Source: Saxidomus purpurata (lineage: Eukaryota > Mollusca > Bivalvia > Venerida > Veneridae). Taken from it: a stretch of 64,000 nucleotides of DNA. Below the pieces are notes generated by a model. The model was not told the origin of the DNA and made no database searches. It saw only the letters and a program-made list of their open reading frames with translations. Positions 41,401 to 53,657 of the stretch are shown in pieces (within the stretch, counting starts at the first letter, position 1; every line of letters starts with the position of its first letter). The position numbers were made by a program, and so were the translations under genes. The stretch spans positions 24,059,846 through 24,123,845 of the forward strand of contig JAFMSR010000007.1 of NCBI GenBank assembly GCA_022818135.1, read 5' to 3'.

Positions 41401-44400
41401 GAAATATATTTATTTCGTTTTTTACGAAATCTTATTTCGTTTTACGAATTCACGTTTATACGAAATGTATTTCGTAATTACGAAATAAAAAAATATATCA
41501 CATGTCACTTCACGGGTATCGTACTATATAATGTTGGTACGAATTGTCATTATTGAAATGTATTTCGTAATTACGAAATAAAGAAAAGTGTATTACATGT
41601 CACTTCACGGGCACCGTAATATAGTACATCTATAAACAAATAATTTTTGCAACTTATTGAGTGTAGATATATCGTCATTTATCTTATTGCACTACAGGTC
41701 AATAGGACTACAAGTCAACTGTAGTGTGATAATAATTTGCTTCTCAAATATAATTTTATTTTAGTTTTGAAGAAGAAATGAGGAAGATCAACCCCAATGT
41801 ATTTCTTCCTTATTGGGATTATACTATCGACAACAACATAACAAAACCAGACGAGTCTGTCGTCTGGTCAAACTGCTTCTTCGGAAACTGTGATGGCCAT
41901 ATTATCACAGGTCCATTTAAAGATTTCTATGGCGGCCATGGTAATGTTCTTTCAAGAGAGTGTGCCATGAACTGTCCCTCAAAGTTGATCAACAAAATTG
42001 ACATATCCCATCTCCTTGATTACTGTTTCTTTGAGGTGCGTTTATGTGTTCTATTTTGAATAGTACAGTAAAAGCCATTTTTCTATTTAAAGATGTTACA
42101 CCATGTTTTTTCACTCAGCAATTAGGTTTTTATTGCTAAATAAACTTATGTTTGAAAGCATGAGGATACCCTTCATAAAGCACTGTTCACTTTACAGAAG
42201 ACAACATCTTTATATGACTTTATCTGACTTTCGTTTCATTTTTTAAACAGGGATTTGTTACCAATTTTATATTCAACAACATTAATGAAATATTCTTAAA
42301 GCACAAAACCACCGGATAATACAGAAAGAAATACCATAACATATTTATATATGTTGGTACAATGAAATGTGAAATTATTTTCGCAATTGTCTTAAATCCT
42401 TCATCGTTAATTATAGAACATTACTACTGGAAGATCTACAGGAAAGGAGCACAACCTAGAAGTACTTCATAACGGAGTCCATAACTGGGTTGGTGGAGAC
42501 ATGTCAAGGGTTGAATATTCTGCATTTGATCCAATCTTTTATATGCATCATGCTTTTATTGATTATATTTGGGAACAGTTCAGAGAAAATCAGATCAAAG
42601 ACAGGTTTGCAATACTTATTTCAATTACTTTATTCATTTACGCAGTTTCGGCTTCTCGTCCGTAACAAACGACATGCAACTTTATGAAAAGGTTTTTAAA
42701 GTTAAATCTTTCGAAGTTGTTTGAAGTGATTCTTCCTTAACACTTGACAATATCAATTCAGTGATTTTAACCACAATTTTATACCAAAAAAATGGTTTGA
42801 GACAATGTCTAATGAAAGTTTAACACGATTACCTTCATATGATTACTCTTTAATCTTCAGTACTCGGAATATCGTCATTTACCCTGTTCGTTTCTTTCTG
42901 AAACGCTTCGCATATGATAATTATAGATTGGTTGTGCTTCGTGCGGTTATATCAAGATACAAGAAAGCTTATAAAAGACGTAAAGATCTAACAATGTTAA
43001 TCAAAAGGAAAGCGCTTAAATGTTTCAAATTCCCTCAAAGGACCAAATCAAATTTTCTTTTAAATCTGAAATTGCAACAGCGAAATGAAGTTTGAAACTG
43101 ACTTCTAAAACTGTACAATATCCGTAGTGTATTTCCCTGTTTGAAATACTGCTGCAGAAAAACGAGTGAATGTTTTTGTATTTCCTTAGATTGACCTTGG
43201 TGGTCTTTTCGTCCTGTTTTCGCTTTTTTGCATGTTGTAAACAGTCAGAGATATACATTGCACGTCATTGGAAGTAAAACTCTTTCAACTATAATCAAAA
43301 TAGGCATGTTTATTCATGTACAACCTTATTTACAGCCTCTTTCTTTAGGCAGATATTAGATAACTGGAAAACATACCGGTATTTTCGTTTTTGAAAAGGC
43401 AAACTATAATTCATTAACTCTTTTGTTTAACTCAATTTTCGAATTCGATGCAGAATATCATATATTTTCTTCTGAGAAGACGCCCGTTAAAATTCCAGAT
43501 TTAAAAAAATTCGATTTGGTCTTAGTAATGGACATTTCATATGCAATTACTACATAAATTTATTTTTTTCAAGTTGAAATGTTGACATTGAAATTCTGTG
43601 CTTGTGAAACATATTTACAACATACTTATATTTCAGTTGCGGCTATGTGGATATTGAAAATGACTACAGACCTCTAAATGACCTTGGGAAAGAGGACATT
43701 GAATTGCAAGGACCAAATGACCCAATGTGGGCTTTCGATTATATGCCAATTAAGAATGGATTGAATCGTAATTGGACGAAACACTACTTTAAATACGCCC
43801 CACAGCCGTCTTGCCCAGACAACTGCAATGGAGCATATTTATCCTGTGAAAACAACGCAGATCCAAGATACCCCCAAGGACTTTGTTTGACTAAAAAAAA
43901 GATGCATGCAAACGTAAGAATACACGGCAGACGAGAGCAGTCACTGACGACACTGGCGACCTTGTACCAAAGTTACCATGCTCGGTTGGTTTGAGACTGA
44001 AAGGACTTACAGGAGACGGTCGAACCAGAGAACTATCAGAGGAGAAGAGCGAGCATATTCTACAAAAAGAAATCGGTATGACTAACAACAATAATAGTAA
44101 AGTGCTGCCATTGATGTTCTATTCAAGTAAAAAGAAATATTTAAAATGTGCAGTCTTAGCGTAATCCGTCGGTCCGTCCCTCCGTACGTCCTTCCGTCCG
44201 TCACACAAATTTTACAAGCGTATGTCAAAAGGGTTTGATGCCGCCAAATGTTGTAGAACAAGGTCATATTTGACAGAGTTATGCCCCTTTTTGTACTTAG
44301 ATTTTGTCACAAAATTATTGGTTATTCTGACAAAGCAAAAGAGGGAAACACACGTGTTCTGCTGAACACCCATATAGTACATCAACGTTAACTACCCGGT

Positions 44401-47037
44401 ATAATAAAAAAAACTAGATCACTAAGTTAACATTTACATTTTTAAAGAATACCATTATTGACTAAAGATGTAAATTAAAACTAAATTAGATAGATATATA
44501 TATGTATATATGAAGGGTTTTCCAGATTTACAAAAAACATTTTGTCGCTAAAAACAGGGTTGTAATAGAAACAAACACATTTGTCCATGATTATTCATAT
44601 GCTTATTGCATCATGCCTGATCGAATCCAGACATTGCATTCTGCAAAGTCAAATTGTAAAAACCTGTCCGGGCTGTTACTTGATGATTAAACAAAATTCT
44701 AAATAAGTTTATACTAATTTATTTAGGTCGATTGTAAAACAAGTTATCCAACTTATATTAATCACTCTCGACACCTCATTTCTGATGGTATCCAACAACG
44801 TGAGGGTATGAGAGAAGAGAAGCCAGTTTCCTTTTTAATGCTGAGCGCCAAGCAATGGAGCTACTCGTACCATTTTTACATGTTTTGGTATGACGCGGCC
44901 AGGGAGCGAACCCATGATCTCTCGCACTCGAAGTGGACGCTCTACCAAAAGGCTATCGAGACGGTTATTTTAAATAACTTCACACCGTGTTAGTGTCCAT
45001 ACTACAAATGTTTGTCATGCACAACATCCAGTGGCTAGTTTGAAGGTCATTGTCTCAAACTTGTACTGAAGGGTTTTGTTCTGGTATTTTGTGACTAGAC
45101 TGCTACTTCTACATGAATAAACTAATTTTAAAATGATTTCTCACAATTGTTGCCCCATACCTTTATTATATTTCTGGGTCAAAGATCAAAAGAATATATC
45201 TCCTTATTCCAAAGAAAGAATGTTTGACAATTTAAGCCAAATGTTCACCTCATGAAGACTACATGCAATATCCATCTTTCAACTAATTATCCTCAAAGTA
45301 AAGGTCACCTTTACGATCGAAGGTTATGTTCATATATCTCCCAAACTTTTGAATGATTCATTTGAAACTGCGTAATTGTTAATGTCGTGGAGAGGATATT
45401 AATACTATTTTTTATAATCATATAATATCTCCATAATCCTTAAAATGATTTTCATGGTTAAATGTTCATTTTAATCATGATGACAAAGGTCAATGTTACT
45501 CTAGACTTGTGATCAACCGTTATGTGATTATGTCTCCCGAACCTCTTGAAAGATTTTCATAAAACGTTGGGTCATATATTCATCTGATGCTGTCATACCG
45601 GTATCTGGATGCTGACTTCGCATTGCATTATTTAATATTTATTGCATTTATTTATTTACATCTAAATCACAGTAAGAAGTGGTAATTTACAAACATTCGA
45701 ATAATACTTGGTGGCCAAAGTGGATAGAGATGGGATATCATTCTGATATGTCATCCCAGATCCATTCATGCAAAATATTTACATCTGCCGCCCAGTCGAT
45801 TGCCATGCGTTCATTGGATGTCATGTTAATATAGTGAAGTATTTGCCAAAAGTTAAGCTTTAGAAGAATTACTTTCAAACTGCTGGAACCTTTCTGGCGG
45901 TTCAGATTGTCAAGGATTGGATTTAATTTAGTGGGTTTTTTTTCAGAATCCGCATTTCAAAAGCAAGTGACTCTAATGAGCCACTTTCTAAACATTATAC
46001 CTGCAAAAGGGATAGGGGCTGATATGATACGTTACCAAGAATGTTTTTTAGAATGCAATGGCTAAATTACTGCTTGACTCTTGTAAACAATACAGGTCAT
46101 TATTTCATTTTTTTACAGGTGATAAATTGTATATTTTAATTGTTGAATGGGATTATTGTGATCTGATGTACAATCAATGTCACTACAGCACTTTCATCGT
46201 GTTATTAATTTTGATTAGGTAGCAATTTCCATTTACCTTAGACAAAAAGAACTGCGTTTGACAAGCAGTTTCATTCGAATTTGATAGGGTCTTTTTTCGT
46301 TAGGGTTTGTCTTGTCGTTTGGATATCTTTTTAGTCAAATTATTGTGTGATACCTAAATGCAGAAAGTTAATAAGTACTTTAAATGGTTTATGGGGCATT
46401 TGTGACATAATACTTTCAAAATCTGTCTCAAACTTTGAATTCTACATCGCACATTCTGACATAAGTGTTGACGATACAACATCGATTGTAAAACTTTTCA
46501 AATCTCTTTTCCGGGAAAAATCTACAAACGCATTTCAAAGGAATTTTCTGCGTGCTTACTGTACTTACGCATTCTTTGTTTGAAACAGTTCCGTCACATG
46601 ACCGTTATTCACATGACACCAGCGATGCGATAACCTCGCTCCGGAGTATTAAATTTTATAACAAAATAATCCATTCAAACCGTTTACATGTGCATATATT
46701 TGTCGTAGGTTGAGTCTTATTTTGATCACTATTGAAATCATTTGATTGACACCTGGCTTTATGCATTAGTAACAATATCACAAGTATGCCTATTTTGGTA
46801 AATTCTATTTAAAATTAATAATTATTTACAGCACGTGGTATTCACATAGACAAGCCGAAAGACAGCGTACCAGAAAACACAGCAGGAGCTTCCGTCGGAT
46901 TTACGTTTTTGGGATTTTTCTTAGGAATTGCAGTATGTGTTGGTGGATACTGTTTTATCAAAAGAAGGTCGGAAACGAAATTTAGGCCTGCAGGAACTCA
47001 AATGACAGAAACAGCAACAAATATCGAATACAAGTAA
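35326..47037 (+). CDS. Tyrosinase-like protein, copy 2 (8 exons; frameshift in exon 7)
   Basis: The exons are 35326-35448, 35627-35748, 37753-37861, 38793-38893, 41765-42035, 42417-42604, 43637-44075 and 46832-47037, with the same phases and splice sites as copy 1. The start may be the ATG at 35323, since ATG is doubled here. All six copper-ligand histidines and exon 5 are intact. Exon 7 has eight A at 43893-43900 where copy 1 has nine. The frame shifts and stops at about 43992-43994, giving about 423 residues with the whole copper domain but no transmembrane helix. The outcome may be a secreted enzyme, a decaying gene or an assembly error. Exon 8 keeps an intact frame, which favours a recent or artefactual deletion. 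Confidence 0.85.
35627..35748 (+). CDS. Tyrosinase copy 2, exon 2
   Basis: The acceptor is ttacag and the donor gtagtg. A47V, L49M, T60S and A63E relative to copy 1. No silent change seen. Confidence 0.82.
35749..37752 (+). other. Intron 2 of tyrosinase copy 2 (empty LINE site)
   Basis: Contains the pre-integration site of the copy-1 LINE at about 36229-36233 and the C-rich tract at 36994-37030. Otherwise it matches copy 1. Confidence 0.8.
37753..37861 (+). CDS. Tyrosinase copy 2, exon 3
   Basis: Identical to copy 1 exon 3 (GFRTRRELRTLSDTEW). The donor is gtacgt. Confidence 0.88.
38439..38571 (+). mobile_element. Short TG-rich mobile element, second copy-2-specific insertion
   Basis: It inserted between 'gatccatgcg' and 'ttttattttag' of intron 3, contiguous at about 14203-14223 in copy 1. 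Same body as 34715-34880 with one C/T difference in 'gtggggctcgttttg'. It lies about 220 bp before exon 4 and does not touch its acceptor. Confidence 0.8.
38793..38893 (+). CDS. Tyrosinase copy 2, exon 4 (CuA site)
   Basis: CuA histidines are kept. G131-C132 of copy 1 is A-A here. Alignment suggests a one-base loss in the G-run and a one-base gain three bases on, together restoring the frame. Confidence 0.88.
38984..39354. mobile_element. MITE-1 family element in intron 4 of copy 2
   Basis: Counterpart of 14627-14998 with the same ends and interior. A different MITE inserted in its right TTAA-like flank. Confidence 0.6.
39353..39716. mobile_element. 357-bp MITE with 16-bp perfect TIRs, copy-2-specific
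   Basis: AGCTGCTCGCTCTCAG (39356-39371) and CTGAGAGCGAGCAGCT (39697-39712) are exact reverse complements. TTAA/TTTAA flanks both sides, and copy 1 has a single 'catttaaatac' (14992-15002). The interior is A+T-rich and non-coding. Confidence 0.88.
41110..41559. repeat. Near-perfect palindrome, copy 2 counterpart
   Basis: Same foldback as 17385-17831, with a few private changes (acgaattcacg in the right arm and 'aaaaagccaaat' near the centre). Confidence 0.85.
41765..42035 (+). CDS. Tyrosinase copy 2, exon 5
   Basis: Identical in coding sequence to copy 1 exon 5, including NPNVFLPYWDY. Confidence 0.92.
42417..42604 (+). CDS. Tyrosinase copy 2, exon 6 (CuB site)
   Basis: CuB histidines are intact. 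The only change is A273R (gcg to agg). Confidence 0.92.
43637..44075 (+). CDS. Tyrosinase copy 2, exon 7 with one-base deletion
   Basis: It lacks one A of the homopolymer at 43893-43900. After TKKK the frame changes, and a stop follows about 34 codons later. One replacement upstream (T331P). The rest of the exon is preserved base for base as far as I can see. Confidence 0.85.
44164..44400. repeat. CCGTCCGTCC-type interspersed repeat, copy 2
   Basis: Counterpart of 20455-20690, in intron 7. Confidence 0.6.
44801..45000 (-). mobile_element. tRNA-derived SINE in intron 7 of copy 2
   Basis: Counterpart of the SINE at 21100-21300, essentially unchanged. Confidence 0.7.
46832..47037 (+). CDS. Tyrosinase copy 2, exon 8 (transmembrane segment)
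   Basis: The frame is intact in itself, but the copy-2 frame would not reach it after the exon 7 deletion. Five replacements relative to copy 1 (T471A, T472S, M500T, Y502F, T505A) and no silent change. Confidence 0.82.
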
Positions 47038-48024
47038 CGTTTAGAAGTAAACGGATATATTATTGCTTTAAACAGGATTTTAACAATGTTATCTTAATAC
47101 CAAAATGTGCCCTGTTTCAATCATTTGGTAACCTTGATCTAAAGGATAAGTATTATCAATTTTGAAAAATAATACCTTATCCCATTTTGTTGTAGAGATG
47201 TCCCTTTATTGAAACAAATGTATGCAACCATTCAACAAGATGTTGCGCGTGAGTAAGAATGTCATGTACATAACGTCATTTTCATTTCTTCCAAGGACTT
47301 TACTCAGATTGTTCGTTTGTGTTGTTCATATGCAACAGACCATGTTCGTATCACATTACATTTTAGATGATGTTTGTTTTTATATTTGATAATTCTAATT
47401 ATTCTTAGACATGGAAATCATTTATGTCAAATAGACAATTATACTAAGGTCCAGTGTCAATTGCGAGGACATCTGTTCGTATAACTTCGACTTAATGTGC
47501 TGTTTCGCTTGATACAGGCCTGTATTGCTTAGGGTCTTGTAGCCGATGAATACATGACATTGTATATGTTTCATTGTGTGTTGCACACAGTCTTAATGAA
47601 ATTCCCTTGGGACGTGCCTTCACAAAATGTCATCATTAACTCTAAAGGTGATAGGTATTTGCTAACATGAAACACTTGTACACTGAGATGACCATAACGC
47701 TGCATATGATTGCTGTGCGAAGTATTTGCACACATATTTGAAACATTGGATGAACATTTTTATACAACATACGGAAATCCGTAGACACTTATCGGTATAA
47801 TTCAACTGTCATCAGCAGTGAGTTAATACCTCCGTTCTTAGAAAAGTATTGAGATAGTTTGACGTCACCTCAGAAATTGAAACTGCATGCAGTACTCTTG
47901 ATATCATCGTCGGAACCCCCGTTAAATATTCTGTTACCACTCCTGTATTTCAGATGAAGCATTGTAAAAAGGGGAACGTGGGTATTCGACGATTCATATG
48001 TACTTTTGCACGCAGCAATACTGC

Positions 48025-48264
48025 AATGTGTACCTTGTCTGTTGACATTTGTCATAGATAGAGGATTCATTCAATGTGTATCTTGTCTGTTTCCTTGTGT
48101 CATAGTTGGAGGTTTCAATTAATGTTTACTTTGTCTGTTGCCTTGTGTCATAGTTGAATGATTCATTAAATGTGTACCTTGTCTGTTGCTTTTTGTTATG
48201 GTTGGGGGTTTCATTAAAGGTGTACCTTATCTGTTGCAGTTTGTCATAGTTGGAGGGTTCTTTC
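48025..48264. repeat. Five-unit 48-bp tandem repeat, copy 2
   Basis: Same register and unit number as 24372-24611. Confidence 0.85.
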
Positions 48265-48796
48265 ATTGGTATGAATGAGTGTTGTATTTCATGGTGTTTC
48301 GGGGTAATTTTATTTATTTTATCTTTTTATTTTGTTGAGTATTTCTCGTACGTAACAAAAAAATTTAAAGGGTATATCCTAAAAAAGCAAATACTTTCTC
48401 AAAGTGTTAAAAATGATATAAATGTACGCAAATTTACACATGTATGCACATTTCAACAATTTTAATATCAGATATCAAACATATCTCGTTTGTGCACAGA
48501 ACGGTAATGTTCCGATTTTAAAAATAAACTACAAAAAGGGTTTACAGAATAACAGTACGTATATTTGTACTAATTTTACCTATGTTTGTCTGAATTTTAG
48601 CGGAATCTATGAGACTTTCAATTATTCGAAAAAATTATGTTTCGAAATTTATTCGAATTGCACAAAATTTTAGAGTATTCCATCTAATAAATCTCTTTAG
48701 AGGCATATATGAGAGACATCAAAGAACTATCGATCCTACAACAATAATCTATATTATAAATAGTCTCTCTCACTGCAAGTAATGTGCTTTTTATAC

Positions 48797-49645
48797 CCCC
48801 GAACACAATTTGTAAAGAGGGGGGGGGTAAACTGGATTCAGCTTGTATGTATGTCCGTCTATCCGTCCGTCCGTCCGTGTCTGTAGACGGAATCTTGTGG
48901 ACACTAAATCTCCAAAACCCCTGGTCAGAATTTAATGATACTTCACAGAAGTGATAAGTGCATTGCCTAGTTATGCATGGTCTATGTTTAAGGTCACTAC
49001 ATAAAAAGGTCTAGTTCACAGGGGCTCGAGATAGTAAAATATAGTGGACACTAATACTCCGAAACCTTTGTTCAGAATTTAATGATACTTCACAGAACTG
49101 ATAAGTACTATGCCTTGTTTAGCATGGTCCATGTTTCGGGTCACTAGGTCAGAGGTCAAGGTCACAGGAACTCGAGATAGTAAAACGTTGCGGATGCTAA
49201 ATCTCCAAAACCCATGGTCGGATTTCAATGATACTTCACAGAAGTGATAAGTACCATGCTTAGTTATGCATGGTCCATGTTCCGGGTCACTAGGTCAAAG
49301 GTTTATGTCACAGGAGCTCGCGATAGAAAAAGCTTGTGCGCTCTTAATCTCCAAAAGTCACAATTTAATGATATTTTACAGAAGTGATAAGTACCATGCA
49401 TAGCTGTGTATGGTCCATGTTTTGGGTCACTATGTCAAGGTCATAGGGGCTCGACATAATAAAATCTTGTGCGCTCTAAATCTCCAAAACCCCTGTTCAG
49501 AATTTAATTATACTTCACACAAGTGATAAGTACCATGCCTTATGTTGTGCATGGTCCAATAATAAAAGCATCAAATGTTACATAGATTTTATAAATTGTG
49601 TCAGTGGGATGCTCGCAGGGGGGGGGGGGGGGTGTATTTATCACC
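48797..49645. repeat. Interspersed repeat with about five ~140-bp internal units
   Basis: The gtgataagt anchor recurs near 48950, 49100, 49246, 49386 and 49525. Copy 1 keeps three. It ends with a long G-run (about 49619-49632). Confidence 0.75.
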
Positions 49646-50019
49646 TTCAATGATAGTTCTAGTTGTTTCTATTGTATTGTGTTTTAAACAACCATTTGTT
49701 TATATTCTCAGTCACTGTTTATTAATTCGACATGTATACATATGAAAATACCATCATCTCACTGAAACATCTCTTAAAATGTTGTTATTTCTACATATTC
49801 TTCTTGCATCTTTCATTGTGTTTCATTACATGTTGCAGTGGGCACAAACTTGCAAAAGTCTTCATTTAATCTGGTTATAGGAAAACATGGACTGTTGTGA
49901 TTTTAGTGTACATCATATTCCAGTTTACATTATCGCAAATCATCAAACTTTTTTTCCCATTTATATAATGTTTTTTTTAATGTATTACAATACTTAACAA
50001 AATTACTTTTAGTGATAGA

Positions 50020-50020
<1 letters not shown>

Positions 50021-50064
<44 letters not shown>

Positions 50065-50370
50065 CTCTTTATTTAAAGAAGCTAACTCATTAAGCATATG
50101 TACATAAAGCAACACATTTCTTATCTACCATGAGGCCTTCTATTAACAATAATAATACACAATTGAGAAAAACTATAATCATACATCAACTAAGACAAAC
50201 TAACACAACACATGCACACACACACGCACACACACGTACACTCACATACACACTAAAACTATCGAGCAGAACTTCATTATTATATTATACAATCATTTAC
50301 TGAGTAATATATATATTTTTTATTCATTTATAGGAATGACTCATGCACTGTCAACGATGGGGTATCGTTA
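50021..50370 (-). mobile_element. 3' fragment of second LINE with (TTA)n tail, copy 2
   Basis: Counterpart of 26041-26395, with a longer (TAA)n run at about 50021-50063. Confidence 0.6.
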
Positions 50371-52590
50371 AAGTAAGAGATTTTGCGATTTCCTCGAAAT
50401 AGATTACCGCGAATGTATATCTGTATCTAAGTAACGTTTGAACTTTTTAGTTTTACTTTATGAATTTAAAATTATTTGATTAGAGAATAATTGTAATAAT
50501 CTAATTTTACTTGTTCAAAAGTCAAACAGTACTAATAGACTGGTTTGAACTTTTTTAGTTACGAAAAACACCAATGTTTTTTATATTAAAAAAAACCAGA
50601 ATTATACCAATTTAACCCTTTTGGGGGGGGGGGTTTTAAGTTGTGACTCACTTGGAACACAGTGTGTTCATAATGTACAATTTATCACCAGAATGTATAA
50701 GACATACAATATTTCATAAATACAATGTACATTTTGTACATTAAAATCAAACAGTCTAAGGCAATACTTGAAACTAATTAGCTTAACCTGGCAATTACGT
50801 AACTGTTGCAACTTCTATTACGTGGTATTCTTGATAAGAACGATCGATTGGATACGATAAGATAGATTGGAATGATCCCGTGAAAGCTTATAGCCGCGAA
50901 AATGCCTTAGGCTAGATTGTTTTTAAAATGCGAAATATAGTATCCGCGAAAGTTTCCAGGTTTACAGCATATTGATTGCATCGTTCGTTTGTCCGTCCTT
51001 CCGCAAGGCTTTTGTGCGGAACATAATTTCAAAAAGGCATTGAAGGAAATCAGTTGATACTTCGTAATTATTCTTTTGATAGAGAACCATATGAGGAAAC
51101 CCAATGCACTAGAAACAAAATTCTAACTTCATTATTTATACAGCCTTACTGCCTTTAGACTTTTTTATTGTGCAGATCATAACTGGGACAATACTGAATG
51201 GAATCAATAAACATTTCTATATTTGTAGAAGATAAAAGAAAAAGTGCAGTGTCAAAGAATCATGACTGTAGCTTCATTGTATTTAGAGTTATTGTCCTTA
51301 GCTACTGATTCTTCATATACTGACAACTGAAGGAAAATGAGAGAAAATGCACAAAATCATATTGTTAGCTTCATTTATTTAGGTATGCCCTTAGCGTCTT
51401 TGTCTTTTGCAGAGCATTTATGGAATCAACTGATATTTCATATATATCCCTTGTGCAGAGAAAACCTAAAGGATATTGAAGAATATTAACTGATTTTTCA
51501 TAAATTAAAACAGGAAAATGAGAGGAAATGTACCACAAAACTCATAACTTTAGCTTTGTTAGTTTTAGAGTTATTCCCTTAGTTTCTTTGTCGTTAGCAA
51601 AACTTAACACAGAAACGTATTGAATTAATAAACTTATACTTTTAGGGCTGTTATATCAATAAAATATACATGTATTAGGATTATTCTGCTCACGTATAAA
51701 TGACCCATTAAATTAAAAAAAAACAACTTGTTTTATACTTCGCGGAAAATCATGGAATTAAATGACTGATTTGATCTTGTTTACTGGTGAAAATAGTTTG
51801 CGTTTGTTGATTGCTTTATGCAAAAGAGTGCGACTTGTCATTCCTATTTTGCGAAATAAAATTAACATTATCCAAAATTATAGTCGCTCATAATTTTGTT
51901 TTGATGAACATGATACTATTAACAGCTCTGGACAGTACGAAACAACGATTTTACACTGCAAAATGTGTGTTTTATGTAAAAATTGTTTTTTGCAATTATT
52001 TTCTACTTTATTTTTGTTTACCATGAACGAGTTCATTGCGTCATTTTGTTAATACGAACAGGTATAAATGTATAAACGTCTCATTGCATAAAATAGGGGA
52101 GTAAGTCTGAGATCTAAATGGAGGTGAAGACGAGTCTATTTACTTAGATGTTTTGAGTGAAATCAAGTTGGGTTCAGTTAGGAGTCAAAAATTAACTAAA
52201 AATATTTCGGACTCTGTTTGACATAATATTATTTTGGCTTTGGACAAAATCATAACACGGTGCTGAGTGTTTATACCTGGAAATGATGTTTAAGTTGAAT
52301 TGTACATAAAGTTTTGCATTGTAAATAAATCTCTGTGTGTTTGAAACGATGGACTTTCTCAAATCATTGCAGCCCATTAGCGCACATGTCGTGTTACACT
52401 GGTCTGATATTTAAGGCCGGACTTTTCAAGTCGATGACATTTTTGCGTACTTTAAAATGAAAACTTCTTTGTGGATAACATAAATAGACCAGGGGCCGCA
52501 TTCCAGTGGCATCTTAAATTATTTCTTAAGTATTTAACTTAAAGGGACATACCCTATAACTGATGTCAAACTTAATAACCTCCAAAACAT

Positions 52591-53250
52591 GAAGTGTGTC
52601 TTCATAACAACTGGAAACTGGATTACGAGGGATCACCGGGTCAAATAATATTTTATAAAAACCTTTTCAACACTATAGATGCCAGATTCGACCCCCAATC
52701 ATCATAGAAACTGGTCAGAATGTTTGTTTTGATTATTTCTATGTAAAGCTCGAAAACGGATCAATTGGGATCGAAAACTTGGTCACCGGCCAAATCATAG
52801 ATGAAACTTGTGAACACGCTAAAAGCCACATTTTTAGTTATGAATATAGGATTGCTCTATTTCGTCCATTCTTCATTCTGTCCGTCTGTCCGTCGTATTT
52901 TGTGCCGATCAACAACTCCATGATACATGGGCCGATTTTCAAATAACTTGGCACAAGCGTTAACCACATCAAGACCATGTGTGGCGTGAAAGACCCTGGT
53001 CCGTAGCTTAAAAACAAGAGAACAGTGAACTTCGACCTTTGTTGATTGTTACTATATAAGTATAGTGATGGTGTTGTTCATACCTGGGGCATACCTTTGT
53101 CGTGCATAGTTGTATTATAAAATGACTTAGCATAAATGTTTAACATTACACGAAAACGTGTAAAAAGTAGTGCAGCAGTCGTGCTTCTTTCGACATTTCA
53201 GTTATGGTCTTTGGCATAACCAAATTGTACTAGCCGTCCTCTTACTTTGT
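52591..53250. repeat. Degenerate interspersed repeats right of the duplication boundary
   Basis: Segments such as 'gaaactggtcagaatgttt', 'cgaaaacggatcaattggga' and a CCGTCTGTCCGTC stretch (about 52875-52895) are typical of bivalve non-autonomous repeats. No coding frame. Confidence 0.45.
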
Positions 53251-53657
53251 CAAAGGCCATAACTCTACCGTTACTGGTCCGGCACAGAAATAGTACCTAT
53301 AAATTCATAATTAAATACAATATAATCATTCACGTCAGTATCAAATTCGGTAAGTGGACAATTCATTCACTGACCAGCGTGCCTCTAACGATACCATCAA
53401 GTATGTATTCGGACTATCAAAGTGATAAAATTGTTAATGGGGCGCTTCTGTACTTGAAAAAAAAACAATTGCACCTTTTATACTTTTATATTTATATTTG
53501 TTAAGAGACTCCGACATTCTTCTTTTGGAAGAATGAAGTCTGTAAGTCATTTCATTTTATTTATAAACAATGGAATATTTTCTTTGACAATAAATTTTGA
53601 TCACACTGTCTTAGAAAGTTGAGAAACTTTATAGCAAGGTAATGTTTAGACTGATCA

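Larger units (their letters stand above)
30366..52590. repeat. Segmental duplication, copy 2
   Basis: The counterpart of 833-28660. It begins inside a unit of the 5' tandem array ('agaccaagatataaggtcgt') and ends about 40 bp into MITE-1. It lacks the LINE and the 15006-15994 element and carries its own insertions at 34715-34880, 38439-38571 and 39356-39712. Confidence 0.9.

Noticed and set aside
53247..53504. 85-codon frame on the + strand
   Set aside because: No recognisable domain, and it overlaps repeat-like sequence. No convincing start context.
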